From an uncultured Eggerthella sp. (lineage in GTDB: Bacteria; Actinomycetota; Coriobacteriia; Coriobacteriales; Eggerthellaceae), in assembly GCA_937998355.1 (NCBI GenBank), contig CALLDI010000004.1, forward strand, positions 1 through 51,550: 51,550 bases of DNA. Direction: 5' to 3'. Position numbers and translations under genes: made by a program. The notes below the pieces were generated by a model, which was given only the letters and a program-made list of their open reading frames with translations, had not been told where the DNA came from and searched no databases. Shown in pieces: positions 9,195 through 17,745 of the stretch (its first letter is position 1; the number at the start of each line of letters is the position of its first letter).

Positions 9195-10241
9195 TTAAAC
9201 GCGCGTGAACGTTTCGAGCTCGTCGGTGATGCCGCAGTTCTCTTGATAGGAGAAGAGCACTTCCTTGCCTCGTTCGGTAAGCCCGATGCGACGATCAGCT
9301 AAACGCGAGAGCGCATTCACCAGGTCGTCGGGCAAAGGTGCCATGAAGCTCAATTCGTCATCGATGCGCGGATGCTCGAACTCGATGAAATAGGAATGCA
9401 AGAATTGGCGACAAAGTCCAAGATCATCGCTCTTACCAGGCGTTCCATAAGTCTGATCGCCCACCACCCAATGCTTGATGTATTCCATATGAACACGGAT
9501 CTGGTGCGTGCGCCCTGAATAGAGCTTGCATTCGACCAGCGTATATCCGTTGTCCTTTAACCCTGACTCGAAGCGCTCGAGCACATTGAACGTGGTGACC
9601 GAGGAACGCGCCTGGGGCTTATCGGAGACCTGCATGCGCAGTCGGTTCTTGTCGCTACGGAAGATGGGTGCATCGATGAGTCCTGTGTCGCTGGCGATGT
9701 TGCCATGGACGAGACACAGATACTTGCGATCGACGCTGCGACGACGGATCTCGTCCTGCAAGATATAGCCGATCTCGTCGTTCTTCGCGCACAGCATCAG
9801 TCCGCTGGTATCCCCATCGAGACGATGCACGATGCCCGGGCGATCGTCGCCCTGGATGTGCGCGAGGTTCTCGCGCCCGAAATGGTGAATGAGCGCATTA
9901 GAGAGCGTGCCTGATGGATGACCGGGAGACGGATGACAGATGAGTCCGGGCTGCTTGTTGATGACCAGCAGATCGTCGTCTTCGTAATAGACTTCGAGCG
10001 GGATGTCCTCAGGCTCCAAGTAGACATGCTGCTCTTCCTCGAACTCTTCGTAGACGATATGATCACCCGCAGCTACCAAGCTCTTCTTCGTGGGAGCATC
10101 TCCGTTCAGGAACACCTTCCCTGCCTCGATCTGCTTGACAGCCTTGCTGCGCGTTGGGTACAGACCTGCCTCGAAGAGGTATGAATCCAGGCGCATGCCT
10201 TCATAGAGATCGGTGACCGTATTCGATAAGCTTCGCGCCAT
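9195..10241 (-). CDS. RluA/RluD-family rRNA pseudouridine synthase
   Basis: This 348-residue enzyme converts specific uridines in rRNA to pseudouridine. An S4 RNA-binding domain (about residues 10-75, RLDSYLFEAGLYPTRSKAVK) precedes the catalytic domain with the signature HRLDGDTSGLMLCAKND, whose Asp is the nucleophile in this family, and the RTHQIRVHM motif. The last 45 residues (ADRRIGLTERGKEVLFSY) are an extension. The target uridine (RluD-like or RluC-like) cannot be assigned. The ATG at 10241 is set by AAGGAGG 8 nt upstream; a closer ATG is out of frame. It is the last gene of an ileS-lspA-rlu set, 37 bp after lspA. Confidence 0.93.
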   Translation of the reverse strand: MARSLSNTVTDLYEGMRLDSYLFEAGLYPTRSKAVKQIEAGKVFLNGDAPTKKSLVAAGDHIVYEEFEEEQHVYLEPEDIPLEVYYEDDDLLVINKQPGLICHPSPGHPSGTLSNALIHHFGRENLAHIQGDDRPGIVHRLDGDTSGLMLCAKNDEIGYILQDEIRRRSVDRKYLCLVHGNIASDTGLIDAPIFRSDKNRLRMQVSDKPQARSSVTTFNVLERFESGLKDNGYTLVECKLYSGRTHQIRVHMEYIKHWVVGDQTYGTPGKSDDLGLCRQFLHSYFIEFEHPRIDDELSFMAPLPDDLVNALSRLADRRIGLTERGKEVLFSYQENCGITDELETFTRV

Positions 10242-10278
10242 GATCCATGCCTCCTTGAGCCCAAGATCGCCTTCGCGA

Positions 10279-10800
10279 CTACGGCATCGTCCGTTCGTCA
10301 GTGGTTCCGCGCGAGGCGAAGAACCTGATCGCAAGTGCGACGATGACGCAGACGATGCCGCAGGTGATTCCTACATCTGCAATATTAAAGGTGGGAAAAT
10401 CGATGAACAAGGGGGCGATGAAATCTATAACGTAACCGTTGACGATACGGTCGACCAGGTTACCGATGCCGCCCGCGAACACGAGTGCCAGCCCTACTAT
10501 CTCGAGAAGCGATGCCTCTCTCGATGCGATGAACGCATAGACCGCGATGATGAGACAGAGGATGGCCGTTACCACCACCAGCGCGCCGACCATGCCTGAG
10601 AACGAACCCCAAGCTGCGCCATGATTATGGACCAGGCTGAATTCGACGACCCCTTCGATGCGCGGGCTCGTGAGCATATCGACAGGATACTCCGTGACGA
10701 GGAACTTCGTCGCACGATCGAAAAGAAACCAAAGCACCACGACAACGCAGAAGACGATCCGGTTGCGTGGTGCTTTGTTCGATCTTGTTCCAGTTGCCAT
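10279..10800 (-). CDS. lspA: Lipoprotein signal peptidase (signal peptidase II)
   Basis: A 173-residue membrane aspartyl protease that removes signal peptides from diacylglyceryl-prolipoproteins. It has four hydrophobic helices and the expected motifs: FDRATKFLV, HNHGAAWG, GGIGNLVDRI with the first catalytic Asp, and FPTFNIADVGI with the second. The ATG at 10800 lies 17 bp after the ileS stop with no strong ribosome site, so translation is likely coupled to ileS. The ileS-lspA-RluD-type order is common in Gram-positive genomes. Confidence 0.95.
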   Translation of the reverse strand: MATGTRSNKAPRNRIVFCVVVVLWFLFDRATKFLVTEYPVDMLTSPRIEGVVEFSLVHNHGAAWGSFSGMVGALVVVTAILCLIIAVYAFIASREASLLEIVGLALVFAGGIGNLVDRIVNGYVIDFIAPLFIDFPTFNIADVGITCGIVCVIVALAIRFFASRGTTDERTMP

Positions 10801-10817
10801 CGGAATGCGGCAGCGGC

Positions 10818-13643
10818 CTATTCCATCGCGTCGAGCGCGTCGCCGCAGCGCTCGCATACATCAGGATGATGCGGGTTGCCACCCAGCACACGGAAGTTCC
10901 AACAACGCGGGCATTTATCGAGTTCAGATACGGTGATATCGATCTTCGTCTCGTCGCCACGCGCGAACTCGATGCTGCTGACGATGAGCAGTTCAGCGAA
11001 GAACGCCGGGTCGAAGTCGGTGAGCACATCGTATTCCGCCTGAGGAACGATCGCAGAAACGACCGCTTCCTGGCTCTTATTGATGATCTTCTCCGCACGC
11101 TTGTCCTCGAGCGCCTTGGTGACCTCGTCGCGGAACGCGAGCACGGTCTCGAAACGCTTCTCGACCCGCTCTGCCTCGTGCTCGGGAATGAGCGGCAAAA
11201 GATCGCCACGCTCGGGCCAACCTGCCAACTGCACACTGATGGGGCGATCGGCCTCGGATGCCAAGCCTGCTGGATAGTTCTGCCATACCTCTTCGGTGGT
11301 GAAGCTGATGAGTGGCGTGAGCAGGCGCACCAGCACTTCGAGCACGTTATAGAGCACGGTCTGAGCGCTTCGACGACTGCGCGCATCAGGCGCATCGGAA
11401 TAGAGACGATCCTTCAGCGCATCCATGTAGACCGCCGAAAGATCGCCGACCACGTAATCGTAGATGAGACGATAGACATGGTGGAACTTGTAATTGTCGT
11501 AGGCTTCGTTCACTTCTTCGAGCAAACGCGCCAGGCGAACGAGTGCCCATTGATCGAGCGGCTCGAGCTGATCCCATTCGACCACCGCATCATCGCGCGA
11601 GAAATCGTTCAGGACACCGAGCAAGAAGCGGAAGGTGTTGCGGAAACGACGATACGTGTCGGAGGTGCGCTTCAAGATCTCTTCGGAGATGCTCACGTCC
11701 TGCGAATAATCGACGCTCGCGACCCACAAGCGCAGCACGTCTGCGCCATATTTGTCCATGACCTCGGCTGGATCGATGCCGTTGCCGAGCGACTTAGACA
11801 TCTTATGACCGTTCTCGTCCACCGTGAAGCCGCAGTGCATGACCGCTTTGTACGGCGCCTGATCGTAGGCACCGATGGAGGTGAGCAGCGAAGACTGGAA
11901 CCAACCGCGGTGCTGATCGGAGCCTTCGAGGTAGAGATCGGCCGGGAAATGCAGTCCCGGGCGCTTCTTGCAGACCGACGTATGCGACACGCCGCTCTCC
12001 CACCACACGTCCAAGATGTCGGATTCGGGGATAAGTTCGGTGCAGCCGCACACTTCGCACGCCGTGCCTGCGGGAAGGTATTCAGCGGGGCTTTCGGTGA
12101 ACCAGGCATCGGATCCCTTCTCTTCGAAGAGCTTGATGACCGCATCGAACGTTTCTGCCGTAGCTACCGTGCTGCCGCACTTCGCGCACTTGAACACAGG
12201 AATGGGCACGCCCCACGAACGCTGACGCGAGATGCACCAGTCGGGACGTTCGGCCACCATCGAGCCGATGCGGTTCTTCGCCCATTCGGGTACCCACTGC
12301 ACGTCCTGATCGATCGCTTTCAGCGCTTCGGTGCGCAGGTCGTTCTTGTCCATCGAGACGAACCACTGGTCGGTCGCACGGAAGATGACCGGCTGGTGGC
12401 AGCGCCAACAATGCGGATAGCTGTGCGTGATGTCCACATGAGCGACGAGCACGCCCTGTTCGCGCAGCCATTCGATGATCTGGGGATTCGCGTCATCCAC
12501 ATCGAGACCAGCGAAAGGACCCGCTTCATCGGTGAGCACGCCGTTATCGTCGACGGGCATGAGGATCGGGATGTCGAATTCGAGGCCGACCAGATAGTCG
12601 TCCTGGCCGTGACCAGGAGCGGTGTGGACCGCGCCCGTACCAGAATCGAGCGTGACATGATCGCCGTAGATGATCATGCCCTTCAGGTCCTGTCGAATCG
12701 GGCAGGTGTAGGTGATGCCGCACAGTTCCTTGCCCTTCACGACGACCACTTCCCCGCTGGAGTCGCGGATGAGATCGTAATCCTGCCAACCTGCCGTCTC
12801 TGCCACGTCTTCGAGCAGATCGTAGGCCAGGATGGTGGTGAAATCAGGCGTACGGACCATGATGTAGTCGGCGTCGGGCGCCAAGCAGACCGCAGCGTTA
12901 GCAGGAAGCGTCCAAGGCGTGGTGGTCCAGATGAGGACGTTCACCGGAGCAGTGACGCCTGCCGCTTCGAATGCGGGAGGCACGGTATCGAGCTTGAAGT
13001 TCACGAAGATGGAAGGCGAGACCTCGTCGCTGTACTCGATCTCCGCTTCAGCGAGGGCGGTGTGGCAGTTCTTGCACCAATGGATGGGCTTGCGACCACG
13101 ATAGACCGAGCCGTTCAGGTACATATCCTTGAAGATCTCGACGTTGCCCGCTTCGTAATCGTGCGTGAACGTGAGATACGGATGATCCCAGTCGGCGTTC
13201 ACACCCAAGCGCTTGAAGCCTTCGCGCTGGATATTGACGTACTTCTCTGCCCATTCACGACAAAGACGACGGAGCGTCGGCTGGTCGATCTTCGCCATCT
13301 TCTCCGGGCCGAGCGTGACCTCGACCATATGCTCGATGGGCTGACCGTGACAGTCCCAACCAGGAATGTAGGGTGAGAAATAGCCACGCTGAGCATGGCT
13401 CTTCACCACGAAGTCCTTCAAGATCTTGTTGAAGGAATGACCGAGATGGATCGGGCCGTTCGCATAGGGAGGCCCATCGTGCAAAATGAACGGACGGCCA
13501 TCCTTGTTCTTCTCCAGCACCTTATGATAAATGTCGATGTCGTTCCAGAAATCCAGTCGTGCGGGCTCGTTCTTGGGAAGATTGCCGCGCATCGGGAAAT
13601 CGGTTTCGGGCAAATTCATGGTGTCTTTGTAACTATTCGTCAC
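10818..13643 (-). CDS. ileS: Isoleucyl-tRNA synthetase
   Basis: This 941-residue class I synthetase charges tRNA-Ile. The HIGH-type motif is in PYANGPIHLGHSFNK (about residue 60) and the KMSKS loop in ENGHKMSKSLGNGI (about 605). The editing domain lies between them, including WTTTPWTLPAN. The C-terminal zinc finger CPRCWNF...CERCG is complete, and a second pair of CXXC motifs (CAKCG, CEVCG) lies before KMSKS. Length is typical of the bacterial type with a C-terminal zinc finger. The GTG at 13643 has AAAGG 7 nt upstream; the ATG eight codons later has no ribosome site. I looked for a T-box leader upstream and found no T-box sequence. Confidence 0.97.
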   Translation of the reverse strand: MTNSYKDTMNLPETDFPMRGNLPKNEPARLDFWNDIDIYHKVLEKNKDGRPFILHDGPPYANGPIHLGHSFNKILKDFVVKSHAQRGYFSPYIPGWDCHGQPIEHMVEVTLGPEKMAKIDQPTLRRLCREWAEKYVNIQREGFKRLGVNADWDHPYLTFTHDYEAGNVEIFKDMYLNGSVYRGRKPIHWCKNCHTALAEAEIEYSDEVSPSIFVNFKLDTVPPAFEAAGVTAPVNVLIWTTTPWTLPANAAVCLAPDADYIMVRTPDFTTILAYDLLEDVAETAGWQDYDLIRDSSGEVVVVKGKELCGITYTCPIRQDLKGMIIYGDHVTLDSGTGAVHTAPGHGQDDYLVGLEFDIPILMPVDDNGVLTDEAGPFAGLDVDDANPQIIEWLREQGVLVAHVDITHSYPHCWRCHQPVIFRATDQWFVSMDKNDLRTEALKAIDQDVQWVPEWAKNRIGSMVAERPDWCISRQRSWGVPIPVFKCAKCGSTVATAETFDAVIKLFEEKGSDAWFTESPAEYLPAGTACEVCGCTELIPESDILDVWWESGVSHTSVCKKRPGLHFPADLYLEGSDQHRGWFQSSLLTSIGAYDQAPYKAVMHCGFTVDENGHKMSKSLGNGIDPAEVMDKYGADVLRLWVASVDYSQDVSISEEILKRTSDTYRRFRNTFRFLLGVLNDFSRDDAVVEWDQLEPLDQWALVRLARLLEEVNEAYDNYKFHHVYRLIYDYVVGDLSAVYMDALKDRLYSDAPDARSRRSAQTVLYNVLEVLVRLLTPLISFTTEEVWQNYPAGLASEADRPISVQLAGWPERGDLLPLIPEHEAERVEKRFETVLAFRDEVTKALEDKRAEKIINKSQEAVVSAIVPQAEYDVLTDFDPAFFAELLIVSSIEFARGDETKIDITVSELDKCPRCWNFRVLGGNPHHPDVCERCGDALDAME

Positions 13644-13698
13644 GACATGACCTTTCTTCGACCATCTTGCAAGGGTTACAAGTTGAATAAACTATCTG

Positions 13699-13734
13699 AT
13701 TATAGCTCTTATCCCTGTACATAACTACTATAAT
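13699..13734. promoter_or_regulatory. Back-to-back promoter region between ileS and degV
   Basis: Two perfect TATAAT hexamers face opposite ways: 13704-13699 on the minus strand toward ileS and 13729-13734 on the plus strand toward degV. Their -35 boxes are weak by eye. The leaders would be about 55 nt (ileS) and 75 nt (degV). Confidence 0.5.
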
Positions 13735-13816
13735 GACGAGGTTCGGGCGAAGAGGCGGACGAACGTGAAACGCCAGCTCGAACCACTATGCTCACAGATT
13801 CAAGGAGGACGAGCGA

Positions 13817-14689
13817 ATGTCATTCAAGATCGTTACGGATTCTTGCTGCAATCTACCGGAAGAACAGATCGACGCGCTCGACCTCACGGTCTTCCCGCTC
13901 GTCTTCATGATCGACGGCGTCCAGCACCAAAGTTATCTGAAAGGCCAGGTCACTGATCTTAAGCAGTTCTACGACGACATGCGCGCAGGCAAGGTGTTCA
14001 CCACTTCCCTGCCCAATCTCGTCGATGCGCAACGCGAACTCGAGACCATTCTCGAAGCAGGCGACGATGTGCTCTACCTCGGGTTCTCGAGCGGACTCTC
14101 GGGAACGTTCGAAGCGATCAGGGTGCTCGGCGAAGACTTGCAGCAACGCTTTCCCGAACGCACCATCATCACCATCGATACGCTGGCCGCATCGCTCGGC
14201 CAAGGGTTGCTCGTCTACTATGCGGCAAAGATGAAAGAGGAAGGCAAGAGCCTTGATGAGGTCGCAGCCTGGGTAAATGCGAACATCCTACATATGTGCC
14301 ACTGGTTCACGGTCGACGACCTGATGTTCCTCTACCGCGGCGGACGTGTCTCGAAGACCGCCGCCTTCGCGGGCAGTCTCTTGAGCATCAAACCCGTGCT
14401 CCACGTCGATGACGAAGGTCATCTCATCCCGGTCGAGAAGACGCGTGGTCGCAAGAAGAGCATTCGCCACCTGTTCGATCACCTGAAGGAAACGTATTTC
14501 TCGCCGCTCTCCGATCAGATGCTGGCCATCTCCCATGGCGATTGTTTGGACGATGCGCTCGAGTTGAAGAAGTTGGTCGAAGACGAATACGGCCCACAAC
14601 AGTGGATCATCAACTACGTCGACCCCGTCATCGGCGCGCATTCAGGCCCTGGCACCCTCGCCCTCTTCTTCCTTGGCGACCACCGTTAA
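13817..14689 (+). CDS. DegV-family fatty-acid-binding protein (FakB type)
   Basis: A 290-residue two-domain protein. The N-terminus MSFKIVTDSCCNLPEEQID matches the DegV start (..I.TDS..DL). TTSLPNLVDAQ supplies the conserved Thr-Ser loop that holds the fatty-acid carboxylate, and YLGFSSGLSGTFEAI is also characteristic. The C-terminal domain carries GRVSKTAAFAGSLLSIKPVL. Family members deliver exogenous fatty acids to the kinase FakA for acyl-phosphate formation; no fakA is visible here. The ATG follows AAGGAGG at normal spacing. The gene stands alone, divergent from ileS, with a weak hairpin after it. Confidence 0.93.
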   Translation: MSFKIVTDSCCNLPEEQIDALDLTVFPLVFMIDGVQHQSYLKGQVTDLKQFYDDMRAGKVFTTSLPNLVDAQRELETILEAGDDVLYLGFSSGLSGTFEAIRVLGEDLQQRFPERTIITIDTLAASLGQGLLVYYAAKMKEEGKSLDEVAAWVNANILHMCHWFTVDDLMFLYRGGRVSKTAAFAGSLLSIKPVLHVDDEGHLIPVEKTRGRKKSIRHLFDHLKETYFSPLSDQMLAISHGDCLDDALELKKLVEDEYGPQQWIINYVDPVIGAHSGPGTLALFFLGDHR

Positions 14690-15015
14690 TACCCTGCAAC
14701 ACGAAGCTTCGATCAACAGGAAATGGACTTCCATTTTTCCTTCAGAATCGTTTCTGCTCGATTCGGTACAGGCTGATATCGGAATATCGGAAAGAATTTA
14801 CGGTTTTAGCATCTCTCACTTTTTCACAAGTGATGCGATCAGGAATTATTCGTAAGAGCATTCTGAATGCGTCGTCTTACCAATGATCGATGACCGATTT
14901 CATGAGAAATACCGCACAAGAACGAAATTTTTCGTCAAAAATCGAGAATCAGCCTAACGAAGATCAGCACCAACAGAGAGCGAGCCTGCTCCAACGAAGA
15001 TCCTCTAGGTAAAGA
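14690..15015. other. AT-richer intergenic stretch with a weak hairpin
   Basis: No supportable gene is present. A stem of 14719-14726 with 14731-14738 (two G-U pairs, ACTT loop) ends in a short T run, so it may terminate degV. Small direct repeats (ATATCGGA twice near 14777-14793) and a short palindrome near 14935 were seen but not assigned. Confidence 0.4.
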
Positions 15016-16146
15016 CTAATAGGGACGCTCGACGATGATGTTGCGCAGCGTAGAGATGAGCTTCTCGTTCTCTTCATGCGAACGGATGCATACGAGGAAA
15101 TAGCGATTCGCTTCGATACCAGGGATGCCCGTCAGATCACGCAGCGCAAAACCAGCAGTTTGCAGGCGCACGACCAGATCGGTCGCATCGGTGATGCCGA
15201 AATCACGCGCTGAACGCTCCTCGAGCGCGCACATGACGAAATTCGCTTCCGATGGGAAGACACGGATGCCCGGAATGAGGCTGAGCATGCACTGCACCCA
15301 CGGGATCTCCTTGTCGATGAGCGTGTTAGTACGCTCTTGATAATCGTCCAGGTTCGGAAGTTCGCGTGCGATGATCTCGTGGAACATGCCGATCGAGGTA
15401 CCATCGCTGAATTGACGGATGAGCTTGATGGTATCGGGATGTCCGATCGCATAGCTGACCGGAATGCCTGGCATGCCCAGCTCCTCCGAAAGATTACGGA
15501 TCACGACCAGATTCTCGTACTTATACGCGAGCGAGGTGAAGGAATCTCCACCCATGGTGAGCGTGATGTTGCTCTCGTCGATGACCACCCAATTGCAATG
15601 ATCGAGATAGCGCTGCAGGGTGCGTTCATTCAATAGACGAGCGCACGGGAAGCTCGGATTACCGAGGACCGCCGCCTCGAATCGAGCGCCGCTCTGGAGC
15701 GCGACCTGCGGTTCGACCGCAGAGAGCGAATAGGAATTCAAGAGCTTGACCGGATTGTGGCCGACGTTTGCCACCGCAAGATAGTATTCGGTGGGAGCAG
15801 GCGTCGGGATGCCCACATTGCACGGACGGTACGCCTGAGCGATATCCGAGATGAGCGCAGAAGGGCTCGTTCCCACCAAGAAGCAATCAGGTGAGATCTC
15901 GTAATAACGGGCGAGATTGTTGCTGAGATGAACGCCTGCCTTATCGGGTTTGAAGGTCATCGCGCCTTCTGCGATGGCTTTGGCGATAGCGCTCTTGATG
16001 GGTTCAGGAGTGCCCAATGGATTGGCGGTGCAGGAGAAATCGAGCCAATCGAACTCTGCACGGATGTCATATGGAAGCGTCGCGTCTTCGTTAGAAGAAC
16101 GGTTGTGCCCCGCTATAACATCTGTCAAAACATTGAAACTTGGCAT
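15016..16146 (-). CDS. Aminotransferase class I/II fold protein lacking the PLP lysine
   Basis: The 376-residue protein aligns along its length with HisC/CobD-type fold-I PLP enzymes: FSCTANPLGTPEPIKSAIAK at the N-terminus, VGTSPSALISDIAQAY for the helix at the cofactor phosphate, LGNPSFPCARLL in place of NPNNPTG, and VVIDESN for the DEAY strand. At the cofactor lysine, the usual pattern S-K-x-x-G-(L/I)-x-G-(L/I)-R is replaced by LSEELGMPGIPVSYAIG. The lysine is Glu (codon GAG) and the phosphate-binding Arg is Pro. If these bases are right it cannot form the usual Schiff base and is probably a non-catalytic or repurposed homologue. The reading frame is intact and ordinary in codon use, so it is not simply decaying. 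No cobalamin or histidine genes are nearby. The ATG at 16146 has a close AGGTG. Confidence 0.8.
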   Translation of the reverse strand: MPSFNVLTDVIAGHNRSSNEDATLPYDIRAEFDWLDFSCTANPLGTPEPIKSAIAKAIAEGAMTFKPDKAGVHLSNNLARYYEISPDCFLVGTSPSALISDIAQAYRPCNVGIPTPAPTEYYLAVANVGHNPVKLLNSYSLSAVEPQVALQSGARFEAAVLGNPSFPCARLLNERTLQRYLDHCNWVVIDESNITLTMGGDSFTSLAYKYENLVVIRNLSEELGMPGIPVSYAIGHPDTIKLIRQFSDGTSIGMFHEIIARELPNLDDYQERTNTLIDKEIPWVQCMLSLIPGIRVFPSEANFVMCALEERSARDFGITDATDLVVRLQTAGFALRDLTGIPGIEANRYFLVCIRSHEENEKLISTLRNIIVERPY

Positions 16147-16270
16147 GCACCTAAACTTTCTCGTACTTTACGCGAAGATTAAAAGCCCCAAGTGCGCAAC
16201 TACATTTGAATACTCCGATACACGCGGGAAGATATACCCTAACACAAAAAGTGAGGTTTTGCGGACATGT

Positions 16271-16276
16271 TAGACT
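16271..16276 (+). promoter_or_regulatory. -10 element placing the dinB start at +1 (leaderless)
   Basis: TAGACT fits the actinobacterial TANNNT -10 pattern. Counting seven bases from its last T gives a predicted transcription start exactly at the A of the dinB ATG (16283). No Shine-Dalgarno sequence precedes that ATG, consistent with a leaderless mRNA. The 136-bp region back to 16146 is divergent with the aminotransferase-like gene; I see no convincing LexA box in it. Confidence 0.45.
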
Positions 16277-16282
16277 GACTTC

Positions 16283-17569
16283 ATGGGAAATTTTTCGTCA
16301 ACAGAATCTCTGCCCGAATGGAAAGGACGAGCGATCCTGCTGGTCGACCTCGATGCGTTCTTCGCTTCGGTCGAACAACTCGATCATCCTGAATGGCGTG
16401 GAAAGCCGGTCATCGTCGGAGGCGATCCGACGAAGCGAGGCGTGGTATCGACCGCTTCATACGAAGCGCGTACGTTCGGTGTGCGCTCCGCGATGCCTTC
16501 GAGCACCGCAGCGCGCCTTTGCCCGCAAGCCATTTGGGCACGCGGGAACCATGCACGTTATAAGCAGGTATCCCAACAGGTCATGGAGATTCTCAATAGC
16601 TACTCACCACACCTCATGCAGGTGAGCATCGATGAGGCTTTCCTCGACATCAGCCCCACGCGCGTGAATCGAACGCACCCCGCCATCATCGCCAAACGCA
16701 TCCAAGATGACGTCGACCAGCTCGGCATCACTTGCTCGATCGGGCTTGGCACGTCGAAAGCGGTCGCGAAGATCGCTTCCGACCAGAACAAACCTCATGG
16801 CCTCACCGTGGTCTACCCAGGCGAGGAACGAGAATTCCTCTCCCCGCTTCCCGCAGGCGTGATGAGCGGCATCGGCCCGGTCGCCCAAAAGCAGCTCAAG
16901 ACCTACGGCATCCGCACGCTCGGAGATCTCGCAGAGGCCGATCAAGGCATCCTGAAGAACGTATTCGGCAAGAACGCTCAGAAGATGCGCGAACGCGCGA
17001 TCGGCATCGATACCGCAGTATCCGATGAACGAGAGCCCACGAAATCAGTATCAAACGAGATCAGCGTAGCGGTGAGCGTGGACGATCGTCACAGCATCGA
17101 ATCGCTCATCGCGACGATGGCACATAAGGTCGGAAGGCGCTTGCGCAAGAAGGGGCTCGAAGGCACGACGCTACATCTGAAGATCCGCTACGAGAACCTG
17201 CAGATACGCACGTGCCAGCGCAAGATACCAGACCTCGGAACGAACGAACTGGTGTGGCTGCCGCATCTCTATGACATGTTGAACGAACTATGGAGCCCCG
17301 GTATGCTCGTGCGACTCGTGGGTGTAGGAGTGAGCGGCTTCGAAGCTGAAGCCATCCAAGATCGCCTCTTCGACGAAGGATTCTCGTCCGACCGCAAGGA
17401 CTCCCCCCTGCTCACCAATCCCGACGAGAAAGCTGCACTGCTCGACGCGAAGGACCTGATCGCCGATAAGTTCGGTGAACATTCGCTTCACTTCGGACAC
17501 GAGCTCTCCTCGCTCGGCCAAACGACCAACAGCTCCTCGAAGAACCCCAGCGACTACCTCGATCGCTAG
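16283..17569 (+). CDS. dinB: DNA polymerase IV (Y-family translesion polymerase)
   Basis: A 428-residue Y-family polymerase for error-prone bypass of damaged DNA. The first metal-binding motif is LLVDLDAFFASVEQLD, the second SIDEAFLDIS with the catalytic Asp-Glu pair. CSIGLGTSKAVAKIASDQNKP marks the palm/thumb boundary, and helix-hairpin-helix (GIGPVAQKQLKTYGIRTLGDL) and little-finger domains follow. No canonical QLxLF clamp-binding peptide is seen at the C-terminus. No ribosome site is present; see the -10 at 16271. An unusual structured repeat begins two bases after the stop codon. Confidence 0.95.
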   Translation: MGNFSSTESLPEWKGRAILLVDLDAFFASVEQLDHPEWRGKPVIVGGDPTKRGVVSTASYEARTFGVRSAMPSSTAARLCPQAIWARGNHARYKQVSQQVMEILNSYSPHLMQVSIDEAFLDISPTRVNRTHPAIIAKRIQDDVDQLGITCSIGLGTSKAVAKIASDQNKPHGLTVVYPGEEREFLSPLPAGVMSGIGPVAQKQLKTYGIRTLGDLAEADQGILKNVFGKNAQKMRERAIGIDTAVSDEREPTKSVSNEISVAVSVDDRHSIESLIATMAHKVGRRLRKKGLEGTTLHLKIRYENLQIRTCQRKIPDLGTNELVWLPHLYDMLNELWSPGMLVRLVGVGVSGFEAEAIQDRLFDEGFSSDRKDSPLLTNPDEKAALLDAKDLIADKFGEHSLHFGHELSSLGQTTNSSSKNPSDYLDR

Positions 17570-17571
17570 TC

Positions 17572-17702
17572 TGCTCTGCCTTGCTCGTTCAGTGACTCAG
17601 GCTCCGGCGTCGCTTCGGTCGAGCTAACTTCGCTTTCGCGAAGTGGATCTCTCCCTTGCTTTGGCCAAGTCGCCTGAGTCACTGAACGAGCAAGGCAGAG
17701 CA
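17572..17702 (+). repeat. Structured long-inverted-repeat element, copy 1 (after dinB)
   Basis: Perfect 31-bp arms (17572-17602 and 17672-17702) enclose 69 bp. Inside, ACTTCGC-TTTC-GCGAAGT (17627-17644) forms a 7-bp hairpin, flanked by an imperfect second stem (GGTCGAG with CTCTCCC, GAG/CTC pairing). The loop is clearly related to the second copy at 17746-17875 read on the minus strand: both contain GCGTCGCT, CTAACTT, AAGTGGAT and GCTTTGGC in the same order. The element starts two bases after the dinB stop and points in the same direction. There is no T run, so a classical terminator is not supported. It could be a 3'-UTR structured RNA, a miniature mobile element or a palindromic repeat family. 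Confidence 0.85.
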
Positions 17703-17745
17703 ATGCGAGTGATCGCGGGATCTTCTTCGACCAAGTCATGAGAGG

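Noticed and set aside
10767..13376. Very long plus-strand open frame opposite ileS
   Set aside because: It is exactly antisense to a clearly coding synthetase; long mirror frames arise from the codon bias of the real gene. The same applies to the frame at 43776-45842 opposite infB.
13644..13816. Possible T-box leader before ileS
   Set aside because: Actinobacterial ileS genes often have one, but no T-box consensus or specifier-type stem was found in this short region.
14673..14855. Short open frame after degV
   Set aside because: It starts within the degV 3' end, has no ribosome site and no recognisable protein features; the stretch looks intergenic.
16240..16282. LexA/SOS box upstream of dinB
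   Set aside because: A partial palindrome (GGACATGTTAGA) is present, but it does not match the Gram-positive SOS consensus well enough to call.
17572..17702. Reading the structured repeat as an ordinary terminator or an integron attC site
   Set aside because: There is no T run after the stem, the loop is long and conserved in a second copy, and the attC core-site sequence is not present.
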